In this document: piece after piece, positions 1-5,956 of the stretch | Numbering within the stretch: the first letter of the stretch is position 1 | Layout: each line of letters opens with the position of its first letter | Assembly: GCA_937859825.1 (NCBI GenBank) | Contig: CALMAP010000068.1 | Coordinates: 1-6,116, forward strand | Length of the DNA stretch: 6,116 bases | Reading direction: 5' to 3' | From: an uncultured Terriglobus sp. | Lineage (GTDB): Bacteria; Acidobacteriota; Terriglobia; Terriglobales; Acidobacteriaceae | Translations under genes and position numbers: made by a program | Notes under the pieces: model-generated | What the model was told of the DNA's origin: nothing | The model's input: only the letters and a program-made list of their open reading frames with translations | Database searches by the model: none

Positions 1-386
1 CCCCGCCGGAGGACGACGATGTCGCCCCAACGACCGCAGGCGGCGATTCTTCTGTCAAGCCATCGGCACTCAAAGATCTTGGCAGCCATGGAGATACCAG
101 CGCGGCCCGCACTAAGCTGGAACAGACGCGTGTTGCCGACGATCTGAAGATCGGGCATTTCTACTTCAAAGATGGTAATTATGCGGGTGCGATTGCGCGT
201 TATAAGGATGCGCTTGGTCGTGATGCCGACAACCCGGACGCACACTATGGCCTGGCTGAGGTGCTTGCTCGTCAGGGAAAGCGGGACGAAGCCGTTGCGC
301 ATCTGCAGCGCTATCTGGACCTTGCCCCGGATGAAGACCACTCCAAAGACGCGCGCAAGATGCTGGGTAAACTGGGTGCAAAGTAA
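1..386 (+). CDS. TPR-repeat protein, C-terminal part (5' end outside window)
   Basis: Only the last 127 residues are present; the first complete codon is at 3 and the stop is TAA at 384-386. The visible part starts with a Pro/Asp/Ser-rich, probably disordered linker (about residues 1-44 of the fragment). Two tetratricopeptide repeats follow, about residues 45-78 and 79-112. Typical TPR positions are visible: an aromatic pair FYF, NYAGAIARY and ending NPDA in the first, and YGLAEVL, G, DEAVAHL and ending APDE in the second. TPRs are protein-binding helical scaffolds, so a role in a complex is likely, but partner and compartment cannot be read from this fragment. The segment around KIGHFYFKDGNYAGAI resembles the BamD-like TPR proteins common in Acidobacteriota; that is recollection, not a search. 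The gene is convergent with the minus-strand gene ending at 411. Confidence 0.85.
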   Translation, partial: PPEDDDVAPTTAGGDSSVKPSALKDLGSHGDTSAARTKLEQTRVADDLKIGHFYFKDGNYAGAIARYKDALGRDADNPDAHYGLAEVLARQGKRDEAVAHLQRYLDLAPDEDHSKDARKMLGKLGAK

Positions 387-391
387 ACAAG

Positions 392-409
392 CTGCTCGGA
401 TCGGAGCAG
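392..409. terminator. small hairpin between convergent genes, possible weak terminator
   Basis: CTGCTC (392-397) pairs perfectly with GAGCAG (404-409) around a 6-base loop, in the 24-base gap between two convergent stop codons. Read on the minus strand, the stem is followed by a T-rich stretch (CTTGTTTACTTT), as expected for a terminator of the minus-strand gene. On the plus strand no T-tract follows. The stem is only 6 bp, so this is a suggestion from position and shape. Confidence 0.4.
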
Positions 410-410
410 G

Positions 411-902
411 TTAGTGCCGGACGATCAGTTCCTCGTCGTAGTCGTCCAGTCTGGTGGAGAGAGCACCTTCCGCAAGGGTCACCGGTGCTTGCGACCGCGC
501 TTCGTGCATAGTCTCTTCCAGAATGAGGTAACGTCGCAAATAGCGAAGCGGCTCGCGCTCGGCTGCCATCTCACGCAGGTGGTAGAGCCAGACGCCGTCA
601 CGGCTGGACTGACGGGTATGCGCCCGGCGATGGACGAACCGGCTGCTACCGTCCTGCAGGATCCGCTGGTACGTGACCGCAGGCTGAATATAGCGGAGCC
701 GCTCGCCATTTCCAAAGAAGCTGCGCGCAAACGGGTGCGAGAACAGCAGCATCTGCGCGCGCGCACCCTGCTCCAGCCACAGCACCGCGTCCTCGGGGGA
801 GACCCAGGGTCGCATCGTGTGACTGCGGTACCACTTGCGAAATTCAAAACCGTTCTTTCGCGCCTGTTGAATCAACAGTGTAAGGAGTTGGTGGCGATCC
901 AT
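411..902 (-). CDS. conserved protein of unknown function, 163 aa
   Basis: Reads on the minus strand from ATG (902-900) to TAA (413-411), beginning MDRHQLLTLLIQQARKNGFE and ending DDYDEELIVRH. I recognise no enzyme motif, membrane segment or signal peptide. The protein is rich in Arg, Trp, Tyr and Phe (for example FEFRKWYRSH, LLFSHPFARSFFGNGERLRY, VWLYHLREMAAEREPLRYLRRYL), with a short acidic C-terminus. It looks soluble and cytoplasmic. I chose the minus strand because its codons are strongly GC-biased at third positions and the protein is compositionally sensible; the overlapping plus-strand frame is neither. The reading frame stays open upstream of the ATG, but that extension has odd composition and crosses the intergenic region. 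An AAGGGA lies 11 bases before the ATG. It resembles orphan proteins I associate with Acidobacteriota, function unknown. Confidence 0.75.
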   Translation of the reverse strand: MDRHQLLTLLIQQARKNGFEFRKWYRSHTMRPWVSPEDAVLWLEQGARAQMLLFSHPFARSFFGNGERLRYIQPAVTYQRILQDGSSRFVHRRAHTRQSSRDGVWLYHLREMAAEREPLRYLRRYLILEETMHEARSQAPVTLAEGALSTRLDDYDEELIVRH

Positions 903-936
903 AGTCAGAGGTGTCCCTTGCCTTGGAGGTGATGGG

Positions 937-942
937 ATTCTA
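937..942 (-). promoter_or_regulatory. possible -10 element for the minus-strand gene
   Basis: The minus strand reads TAGAAT here, one mismatch from TATAAT, and would put a transcription start about 28 bases before the ATG at 902. No good -35 hexamer is found at 16-18 bp spacing, so this is weak. Confidence 0.3.
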
Positions 943-976
943 CTGCCTTCGTGCACGTTCCAGTGCGATTGCGGTT

Positions 977-1011
977 GAAAACGCGTACGCGCAACATGGG
1001 CGCGCGTTTTC
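977..1011. repeat. 9-bp perfect inverted repeat in divergent intergenic region
   Basis: GAAAACGCG (977-985) is the exact reverse complement of CGCGTTTTC (1003-1011), with a 17-base spacer that is itself rich in GCGC. It sits in the gap between the divergent genes starting at 902 (minus) and about 1037 (plus). It could be an operator for a dimeric regulator or a hairpin in the leader of the plus-strand gene. No T-tract follows the right arm; its T-run lies inside the stem. Confidence 0.55.
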
Positions 1012-1036
1012 CCGTCTACTGCAGAAGGGGTGCAGC

Positions 1037-2248
1037 TTGCGATTGTTTCCAGGATGGAAGAAAACAATGTTGGCAGTCTTGGCTTCTGTGCTGGCAGCGG
1101 TGCCTCTGCGCGCGCAGCATACCTATCCGTTGAACCTGGACCCCACAGTGCGCGATGGTTTCGAGCACTTCTACAACCTGGACTACGACGGTGCCATGCA
1201 GCGGTTCGAGGCCGTCCTGAACGCCCATCCGCAGGACCCGATGGCAAACGCCTATGTTCTGATGGACACGATCTTCCGTGAGCTGTACCGGGTCGATCTG
1301 CTGGATACCACCTACTATGCACGTGAGAACTTCCTGTCGAGCGGGCGCCACATTCAGATTCCTGAAGATGTGCGCAAGCAGATCGAGCAGTTGACGAACC
1401 ATGCCATCGACCTGGCAGACGCGCGCATCAAGGCAAACGGCAACGACAAGGACGCTTACTTCGCCCGTGGTTATGCGAAAGGTATGCATGCCGCATTCAG
1501 CACGCTGGCCGACCACAGCTATACAGGGGCGGCTCGACAGGGTCTCTCTTCCCGCAATGACAGCGAACAGGTGTTGAAGCTCGATCCGGATTATGTGGAC
1601 GCGAAGATGGCTGTGGGCATCCAGCAGTTCGCCGTCGCCAGCTTGCCGAGGTTCGTTCGCATGCTGGTGGGCATCGCGGGCATTGGCGGCAACAAGGAAC
1701 AGGGTTTAAATCTACTCCGCGAATGCGCCGCGCACGGTACCGTAAGCCGGGTGGAGGCGCAGACGGCGCTCAGCCTCTTTCTTCGGCACGACAAGCGCTA
1801 TCCGGAAGCCTATGCCGTAGCGCAGAAGCTGGCCGCGCAGTACCCGCACGATTTTCTCTTCCGAATCGAAGAGGCAAACCTGATGAAAGACGCGGGACAT
1901 GGGCCGGAAGCGGCCGCCATCTACCAGCGTGTTCTGGACGATGCCGCCAAGCCCGGTTACTACACGGAAGCGCGTCTTCAGCTTGCATACTTTGGACTCG
2001 GTGAAACACAGCGCGGACAAGGAGATGTGGCCGGTGCCGCGAAGAGCTACCTGAGCGCATCGCGGCAGCCGAATTGCAGCGACTGGATGCGCAGGCGCGC
2101 CGAACTGAATGCGGGCATGATGCTGGACAAATTGAAGCAGCGGGATGCTGCTCTTGCGCAATACCGGCTGGCTGCCGCTGAAGGTGGGGACCAATCGCAG
2201 GCATCCGACGCGCACAAGTATATGAAATCTCCTTACACAGGCAGTTGA
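1037..2248 (+). CDS. exported TPR-rich protein, about 403 aa
   Basis: From TTG 1037 the protein begins MRLFPGWKKTMLAVLASVLA and has a classical Sec signal peptide: Arg/Lys n-region, hydrophobic core, likely cleavage after A26 (PLRA|QH). An AAGGGG ribosome-binding site lies 6 bases upstream. The alternative ATG at 1067 also has a GGAAG site 6 bases upstream but would remove every positive n-region residue. The mature part is alpha-helical repeat: one TPR at about 38-70 (FEHFYNLDYDGAMQRF), a central helical block around 142-230 with the hydrophobic stretch ASLPRFVRMLVGIAGIGG, and further TPR-like helices at about 255-305 and 312-385. No catalytic motif is visible. The layout loosely recalls TTC39/Iml2-like TPR proteins, an uncertain comparison. 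It is probably a periplasmic or envelope-attached scaffold. Its neighbour upstream is divergent, and the PspC gene starts 62 bases downstream. Confidence 0.85.
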   Translation: MRLFPGWKKTMLAVLASVLAAVPLRAQHTYPLNLDPTVRDGFEHFYNLDYDGAMQRFEAVLNAHPQDPMANAYVLMDTIFRELYRVDLLDTTYYARENFLSSGRHIQIPEDVRKQIEQLTNHAIDLADARIKANGNDKDAYFARGYAKGMHAAFSTLADHSYTGAARQGLSSRNDSEQVLKLDPDYVDAKMAVGIQQFAVASLPRFVRMLVGIAGIGGNKEQGLNLLRECAAHGTVSRVEAQTALSLFLRHDKRYPEAYAVAQKLAAQYPHDFLFRIEEANLMKDAGHGPEAAAIYQRVLDDAAKPGYYTEARLQLAYFGLGETQRGQGDVAGAAKSYLSASRQPNCSDWMRRRAELNAGMMLDKLKQRDAALAQYRLAAAEGGDQSQASDAHKYMKSPYTGS

Positions 2249-2280
2249 ACTACGCGGGTCGCGTCTGCGTATGTGAGAAT

Positions 2281-2299
2281 GTGACTCATTCGCAGTCAC
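2281..2299. repeat. 6-bp inverted repeat ahead of the PspC gene
   Basis: GTGACT (2281-2286) and AGTCAC (2294-2299) form a perfect 6-bp inverted repeat with a 7-base spacer, immediately before the GGAGG at 2302. It could be an operator or a leader hairpin affecting ribosome access. Spacing does not fit a CRP site. A repeat this short may be chance. Confidence 0.3.
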
Positions 2300-2310
2300 T
2301 TGGAGGAATC

Positions 2311-2619
2311 ATGGGCAGCCTGATGCGTTCACGAATCAATCGCCGTATTGCGGGCGTGTGCGGTGGCATCGCCGAGCAGAATGGCTGGGACCCAACGACG
2401 ATTCGTCTCATCTGGGTTGCGCTCGTATTCTTCGGTGGCACGGGTGTTCTCGCCTACATTGTGCTCTGGATCGTTCTGCCGGAGGCACCGTATGCCTTAC
2501 CGCCAGAAGCGTATGCGCCGCCTTCTGCGGGTGGGCACTATCCACCGCAGCCAGGTCAGTACCCGGGTGGAAATACCTATCAGGGACCCCCACCCCCGCC
2601 CCCGGTTTCAAATTCGTAG
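2311..2619 (+). CDS. PspC-domain small membrane protein with polyproline tail
   Basis: A 102-residue protein starting at ATG 2311, with GGAGG at 2302-2306, 4 bases upstream. Residues 6-58 are a typical PspC domain: RSRINRRIAGVCGGIAEQNG, then a single hydrophobic membrane segment (about 31-56) ending LWIVLPE. In Enterobacteria PspC is an inner-membrane part of the phage-shock response to envelope stress; stand-alone PspC-domain proteins like this one are widespread and their roles are mostly undefined. No pspA, pspB or pspF is in the window, so I do not give a psp gene symbol. Residues 59-102 are a Pro/Tyr/Gly-rich low-complexity tail ending in six consecutive prolines (93-98) and VSNS. Such a tract normally stalls ribosomes and needs EF-P-type help. 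The lysA gene begins 18 bases downstream, suggesting cotranscription. Confidence 0.9.
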   Translation: MGSLMRSRINRRIAGVCGGIAEQNGWDPTTIRLIWVALVFFGGTGVLAYIVLWIVLPEAPYALPPEAYAPPSAGGHYPPQPGQYPGGNTYQGPPPPPPVSNS

Positions 2620-2637
2620 AAGCACGTGGAGAGTGGT

Positions 2638-3936
2638 TTGCAGCAGTTTGAAAACGAGAGCTCCCGTCCCTTCACGATGGGCGAAGGGGAGTTGTGCTGT
2701 GGTGGTGTTTCCCTTCGCGCACTTGCCGAGGAATTTGGCACGCCGCTTTACATCTACTCCGCCGACCAGATTCTGCAGCGTGCGCAACTCTTTCGATCTG
2801 CTCTGTGGCAGAGGACACACACGGTCTGCTACGCGGTCAAGGCGAACTCATCCTTGGCAATTTTGCGGATGCTTGGGGAGCAGGGCTGCGGCTTCGACAT
2901 TGTTTCGGGCGGAGAACTGGCCCGGGTACTGGCAGCCGCAGGTGAGGGCCGCGCAGCGGAGTGGGCCGCGCGGACCGTTTTTTCAGGAGTAGGAAAGACT
3001 GCCGAAGAGATGGATGCTGCCCTGTCCGCGGGCATCCTGATGTTCAATGTGGAAAGCGAAGCAGAGCTCCGCCTGCTGGAAAACCGGGCAAGTGCGGCAG
3101 GTGTTCGCGCAAGGTTTGCGCTGCGGGTAAATCCGGATGTCTTCGCGGAGACGCACCCCTACATCTCGACGGGGCTGAGCGCACACAAATTCGGCATTGC
3201 CATCGCACTCGCTCGTCATGTGTACGTCAGCTTTGCCACATCCCAGTGGCTGGAGCCGACCGGTGTCAGCGTCCACATCGGCTCGCAGATCCGGCAGGTG
3301 GAACCCTTTGCTGCCGCCTTGGCAAGGGTGCTTGATCTCGTCCAGCAACTGCGTGAAGACGGGCTGCCGATCCGCTATGTGGATGCGGGTGGAGGACTCG
3401 GGATCGAGTATGCTGACGCGCATTTCGATGCGAGGGAACAAGTGGCCCGGTATGTGGCTTCGCTGCAGCAAGCTCTTGGCGATCTGGATGTTCATCTTCT
3501 CATCGAGCCCGGTCGCTTTGTTGTCGGTCAGGCAGGTGCGGGGGTGCCGCGAGTGGTTTATAACAAGCACAATGGTGAGAAAAAGTTTGTGATTACCGAC
3601 GCGGCCATGAACGACCTGATTCGTCCTGCGCTCTATCAGGCGCATCACGAGATCGTTCCAGTCGTGCAGCCTGCCAGTGCGGCAGTGGAGATCGTGGATG
3701 TCGTCGGTCCTGTGTGTGAGAGTGGCGACTTTTTCGCCCACGACCGCACTCTGCCCGTGCTGGAGCAGGGTGACCTTGTCGCGCTGCTGGATGCGGGAGC
3801 TTACGGGCAGTCGCAGAGTTCCAACTACAACACACGGCTGCGAGCACCTGAGGTGCTGGTCCAGGGTGGCAAGGCGCGATTGATTCGCCGGCGGGAGACG
3901 TACCTGGAGTTGTTTGCCGGCGAGTCGCTCGGATAG
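2638..3936 (+). CDS. lysA: diaminopimelate decarboxylase
   Basis: PLP-dependent fold-type III decarboxylase converting meso-diaminopimelate to L-lysine and CO2, the last step of lysine synthesis, in the cytoplasm. With the TTG start at 2638 the protein has 432 residues, usual for the family. Visible signatures: YAVKANS with the PLP lysine K68, the HKFGI strand motif, HIGSQI (H213), the phosphate-binding GGGLG (251-255), EPGR (E290), the catalytic CESGDF (C360, E361), and AYGQSQSSNYN with Y389 contacting the cofactor. Where many LysA proteins have an aromatic or aliphatic residue after YG and Met or Leu two residues later, this one has two glutamines; neither is a catalytic position. Start choice: TTG 2638 has GGAG 6 bases upstream. 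GTG 2626 (436 aa) lacks a good site, and ATG 2677 would cut the conserved N-terminal RPFT segment. It probably shares a transcript with the PspC gene. Confidence 0.97.
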   Translation: MQQFENESSRPFTMGEGELCCGGVSLRALAEEFGTPLYIYSADQILQRAQLFRSALWQRTHTVCYAVKANSSLAILRMLGEQGCGFDIVSGGELARVLAAAGEGRAAEWAARTVFSGVGKTAEEMDAALSAGILMFNVESEAELRLLENRASAAGVRARFALRVNPDVFAETHPYISTGLSAHKFGIAIALARHVYVSFATSQWLEPTGVSVHIGSQIRQVEPFAAALARVLDLVQQLREDGLPIRYVDAGGGLGIEYADAHFDAREQVARYVASLQQALGDLDVHLLIEPGRFVVGQAGAGVPRVVYNKHNGEKKFVITDAAMNDLIRPALYQAHHEIVPVVQPASAAVEIVDVVGPVCESGDFFAHDRTLPVLEQGDLVALLDAGAYGQSQSSNYNTRLRAPEVLVQGGKARLIRRRETYLELFAGESLG

Positions 3937-3987
3937 TCCGCAATCCGTCGTGGCCGCATACTACGATGTCCGCGTGAAGGCTGAGTC

Positions 3988-4371
3988 ATGCCCAAGCTGC
4001 AATTTATCGCTCTGCTTACACCATCCATTGGATCGTGTGTTCTCGTCATTTTGGCTTGGCTGCATTCGAGTTCCCGTCTGACTGATTTGCGGGATTCGGT
4101 CGACAGCCGGTTCAACTCGCTTACGTCTTCGATGAATCGCCAGTTCGACCAGGTAAACCGCAGGTTCGACGAGGTAAACCGCCGGCTCGGTCTAATTGAG
4201 GCTGACCAGAAGCAGTTCTATGCGGTTACCGGCAGACTTGACGGGCGACTCGACGAGTTTCCAAGAAGTAGCCAATCGGCTTCTCTCGAACATTCCGGTT
4301 GTGTAAGTCATTCTCGGCTCGCGCTATACTTCGTGATGTTGCGAGGGCTGCGGCCATCGCGGAATTTGTAA
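3988..4371 (+). CDS. small membrane-anchored coiled-coil protein; C-terminus possibly frameshifted
   Basis: ATG 3988 has GAAGG 7 bases upstream. The open frame encodes 127 residues. Residues 1-26 include one hydrophobic segment (FIALLTPSIGSCVLVILAWL), a probable membrane anchor. Residues about 30-90 are a heptad-patterned coiled coil, with NRQFDQV, NRRFDEV and NRRLGLI in tandem, then DQKQFYAVTGRLDGRLDE. From residue 92 the character changes abruptly to a Ser/Cys/Leu-rich tail unlike the coiled coil, and the last part runs through a TATACT promoter-like element. A one-base change near the TTT at 4258-4260 would give either SKK and a stop at 4269-4271, or a 15-residue continuation (FQEVANRLLSNIPVV) and a stop at 4304-4306. 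The gene may therefore carry a frameshift or sequencing error. Function unknown; a role at the inner membrane through self-association is the most one can infer. Confidence 0.65.
   Translation: MPKLQFIALLTPSIGSCVLVILAWLHSSSRLTDLRDSVDSRFNSLTSSMNRQFDQVNRRFDEVNRRLGLIEADQKQFYAVTGRLDGRLDEFPRSSQSASLEHSGCVSHSRLALYFVMLRGLRPSRNL
4141..4182 (+). repeat. tandem 21-base heptad repeat, two copies
   Basis: Units 4141-4161 and 4162-4182 match at 18 of 21 bases. They encode successive coiled-coil heptads of the NRxFDxV type, and a third, diverged heptad (NRRLGLI) follows. Such in-frame repeats arise by duplication inside coiled-coil genes. Confidence 0.8.
4325..4330 (+). promoter_or_regulatory. possible -10 element for yebC
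   Basis: TATACT, one mismatch from TATAAT, lies about 63 bases before the yebC start. No clear -35 is found at 16-18 bp; a TTGTGT at 4299-4304 is 20 bp away, too far for a standard promoter. The element falls inside the doubtful tail of the preceding open frame, which fits that tail not being real coding sequence. Confidence 0.4.
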
Positions 4372-4392
4372 GCGAAGTCGAGGATTGAGTCG

Positions 4393-5133
4393 ATGTCGGG
4401 CCATTCAAAATGGGCAACCATCAAGCACAAGAAGGGCGCAGCGGACGCCAAGCGTGGCAAGGTTTTTACCCGGCTGATTAAGGAAATTACCGTTGCGGCC
4501 CGTCAGGGTGGGGGCGATCCGGACGGTAATCCGCGCCTGCGCACAGCCATTGTTGCTGCCAAGGCAGAAAACATGCCAGCGGACAACATCAAGCGGGCGA
4601 TCCAGCGCGGTACCGGCGAAATCGAAGGCCTGCAGTATGAAGAGATCACCTTCGAGGGCTATGGCCCGGGCGGTGTGGCCGTGATCGTTGACGTGCTGAC
4701 GGACAACCGCAACCGCGCGGTAAGCGAAGTTCGCCATGCGTTCAGCAAAAACGGCGGCAATCTTGGTGAATCAGGTTCGGTTGGTTACATGTTTTCCAAG
4801 AAGGGTGTCATCGTGCTGGCGAAAGATGCCGCCGATGAGGAGAAGCTGACCGAGATCGTACTCGAGAGCGGTGCGGATGACCTGAACGACCACGGTGAGA
4901 ATTGGGAAATCATCACTGGCCCCAAGGAGTTCGATGCCGTGAAAGAAGCCGTTACCGCGTCAGGCCTGCGCCCCGAACACGCCGAGGTCACGATGGTGCC
5001 TTCCACCTACCAGAAGCTCGAGGGCGCGCAGAGCAATGCGATGTTGCGTCTCCTGGATGTTCTGGAGGAACTTGATGACACGCAGAACGTCTACTCGAAC
5101 TTCGACTTCGATGAAGCGCAGGTACCTGCGTAG
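4393..5133 (+). CDS. yebC: YebC/TACO1-family protein
   Basis: A complete 246-residue member, normal length. ATG 4393 is fixed by the invariant N-terminus MSGHSKWATIKHKKGAADAK and by GAGGA at 4380-4384, 8 bases upstream. The three family domains are present: the Lys/Arg-rich N-terminal helical domain (GKVFTRLIKEI, then GGDPDGNPRLRTAI, ENMPADNIKRAIQRG), the central alpha/beta domain (EGYGPGGVAVIVDVLTDN, NGGNLGESGSVGYMF) and the acidic C-terminal domain. The family was long annotated as transcriptional regulators. Work on mitochondrial TACO1 and bacterial YebC supports a translation role, including relief of ribosome stalling at proline-rich sequences. It acts in the cytoplasm. In many bacteria yebC neighbours ruvC; no ruv gene is visible here. 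A strong terminator follows 22 bases after the stop, so it is probably transcribed alone or as the end of its unit. Confidence 0.97.
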   Translation: MSGHSKWATIKHKKGAADAKRGKVFTRLIKEITVAARQGGGDPDGNPRLRTAIVAAKAENMPADNIKRAIQRGTGEIEGLQYEEITFEGYGPGGVAVIVDVLTDNRNRAVSEVRHAFSKNGGNLGESGSVGYMFSKKGVIVLAKDAADEEKLTEIVLESGADDLNDHGENWEIITGPKEFDAVKEAVTASGLRPEHAEVTMVPSTYQKLEGAQSNAMLRLLDVLEELDDTQNVYSNFDFDEAQVPA

Positions 5134-5155
5134 CAGTCTGGTAGACACTAAAGCC

Positions 5156-5185
5156 GAAGAGCCGCCGGGTGGCGGCTCTTCTTTT
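5156..5185 (+). terminator. rho-independent terminator after yebC
   Basis: GAAGAGCCGCC (5156-5166) pairs perfectly with GGCGGCTCTTC (5171-5181): an 11-bp GC-rich stem with a 4-base loop, followed by TTTT (5182-5185). This is a textbook intrinsic terminator with a short T-run. The T-run directly abuts the GGAAGGAG ribosome-binding site (5186-5193) of the next gene. Confidence 0.9.
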
Positions 5186-5199
5186 GGAAGGAGTAAGAG

Positions 5200-5931
5200 A
5201 TGGGTTTTGCAGGAAGAGTGCTCGCGGCAATTACTGTGCTAGCGGCCAGCCTAGGTGTTCTTGGGGCGCAGGCCCGCGCGAGTGCCGACCCGGTACAGGG
5301 CGTAGCAAATGCAAAGGGTTGGGAATATGGTGCCACTTTTCAGGGCGGCAAAGGCGTGACCGATGATCGTGACGGGTTTCAGTTCTTCATGGCCGGTGGG
5401 CACGTTGGCAAGGTGCTCACGCCGCAGTTCGGGAGTGGCCTGCTTGGCGGAAATTTCGAGTACGCCGCAGAGATCTTTCCGTACTGGCAATCGAACACGC
5501 CCAGGTTCCAGCGCCGTAATTGCGCCGCAACTGCGGTAACAACTGTAATCAGTTGTTCCGCGCCCTATACGGTTGGCGGCACTTTTCATGGAGTGACCGT
5601 CACGCCCATCATCCTGCGGTGGAACTTCACTCACGGACACCGGTTCCTGCCGTGGGCACAAGCCGCTGGAGGTTTGCTGTGGACGAACCATAAGTATCCG
5701 GCGTATGGTGAGGGGCCGGTGAACCTTCAGAATGATGGACCGAACTCAGATGCGAGTGTCTGGAATTTCACACCGCAGGGCGGCGTTGGAGTTCATTATT
5801 TTGTAAGGGCGAAGCGAAGCGTTGATCTCGGGGCAAACGCGGTACACATCTCCTCGGCAAGTCTGGGAGACCGCAACCCAGGGGTAAATGCAAGCGTGCA
5901 GTTCTCCATTGGGTATTCCTGGTGGAAGTAG
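5200..5931 (+). CDS. PagL-like lipid A deacylase / acyloxyacyl hydrolase family outer-membrane protein
   Basis: ATG 5200 with GGAAGGAG 6 bases upstream gives 243 residues. A Sec signal peptide covers about 1-29 (one Arg, long Ala/Leu/Val core, likely cleavage at an Ala-x-Ala site near QARASA). The mature protein has alternating aromatic/hydrophobic strands of a small outer-membrane beta-barrel, closing with VQFSIGYSWWK. Near the C-terminus NAVHISSASLGDRNPGVNAS carries the H-x-S pair (H216, S218) seen in PagL, which removes the 3-O acyl chain from lipid A. The position 12 residues after the serine, Glu in Pseudomonas PagL, is Asn230 here, so true deacylase activity is uncertain. C108 and C119 bracket a short loop and could form a disulfide. 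It ends 25 bases before ftcD. Assignment rests on motif recognition, not a search. Confidence 0.8.
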   Translation: MGFAGRVLAAITVLAASLGVLGAQARASADPVQGVANAKGWEYGATFQGGKGVTDDRDGFQFFMAGGHVGKVLTPQFGSGLLGGNFEYAAEIFPYWQSNTPRFQRRNCAATAVTTVISCSAPYTVGGTFHGVTVTPIILRWNFTHGHRFLPWAQAAGGLLWTNHKYPAYGEGPVNLQNDGPNSDASVWNFTPQGGVGVHYFVRAKRSVDLGANAVHISSASLGDRNPGVNASVQFSIGYSWWK

Positions 5932-5956
5932 ATTTCAAAGCTTGTAGGTAGATGTA

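Noticed and set aside
414..932. 172-residue plus-strand open frame opposite the minus-strand unknown gene
   Set aside because: Composition is poor and codon bias favours the minus strand; both cannot plausibly be real.
975..1020. sigma-70 promoter for the exported TPR gene (TTGAAA at 975-980, TCTACT at 1015-1020)
   Set aside because: The two hexamers are 34 bases apart and neither has a partner at 16-18 bp spacing.
1712..2299. 195-residue minus-strand open frame under the TPR protein gene
   Set aside because: It is antisense to a TPR-patterned gene with signal peptide, and its low-complexity Arg/Ser/Cys-rich product has no motif.
2280..2300. CRP-like palindrome (TGTGA ... TCACT) before the PspC gene
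   Set aside because: The half-sites are separated by 11 bases instead of 6, so it does not fit a CRP/FNR-type site; kept only as a generic inverted repeat.
2983..3741. 252-residue open frame on the minus strand inside lysA
   Set aside because: It is fully antisense to a clearly conserved enzyme, has no recognisable domain, and is the usual by-product of GC-rich codon bias.
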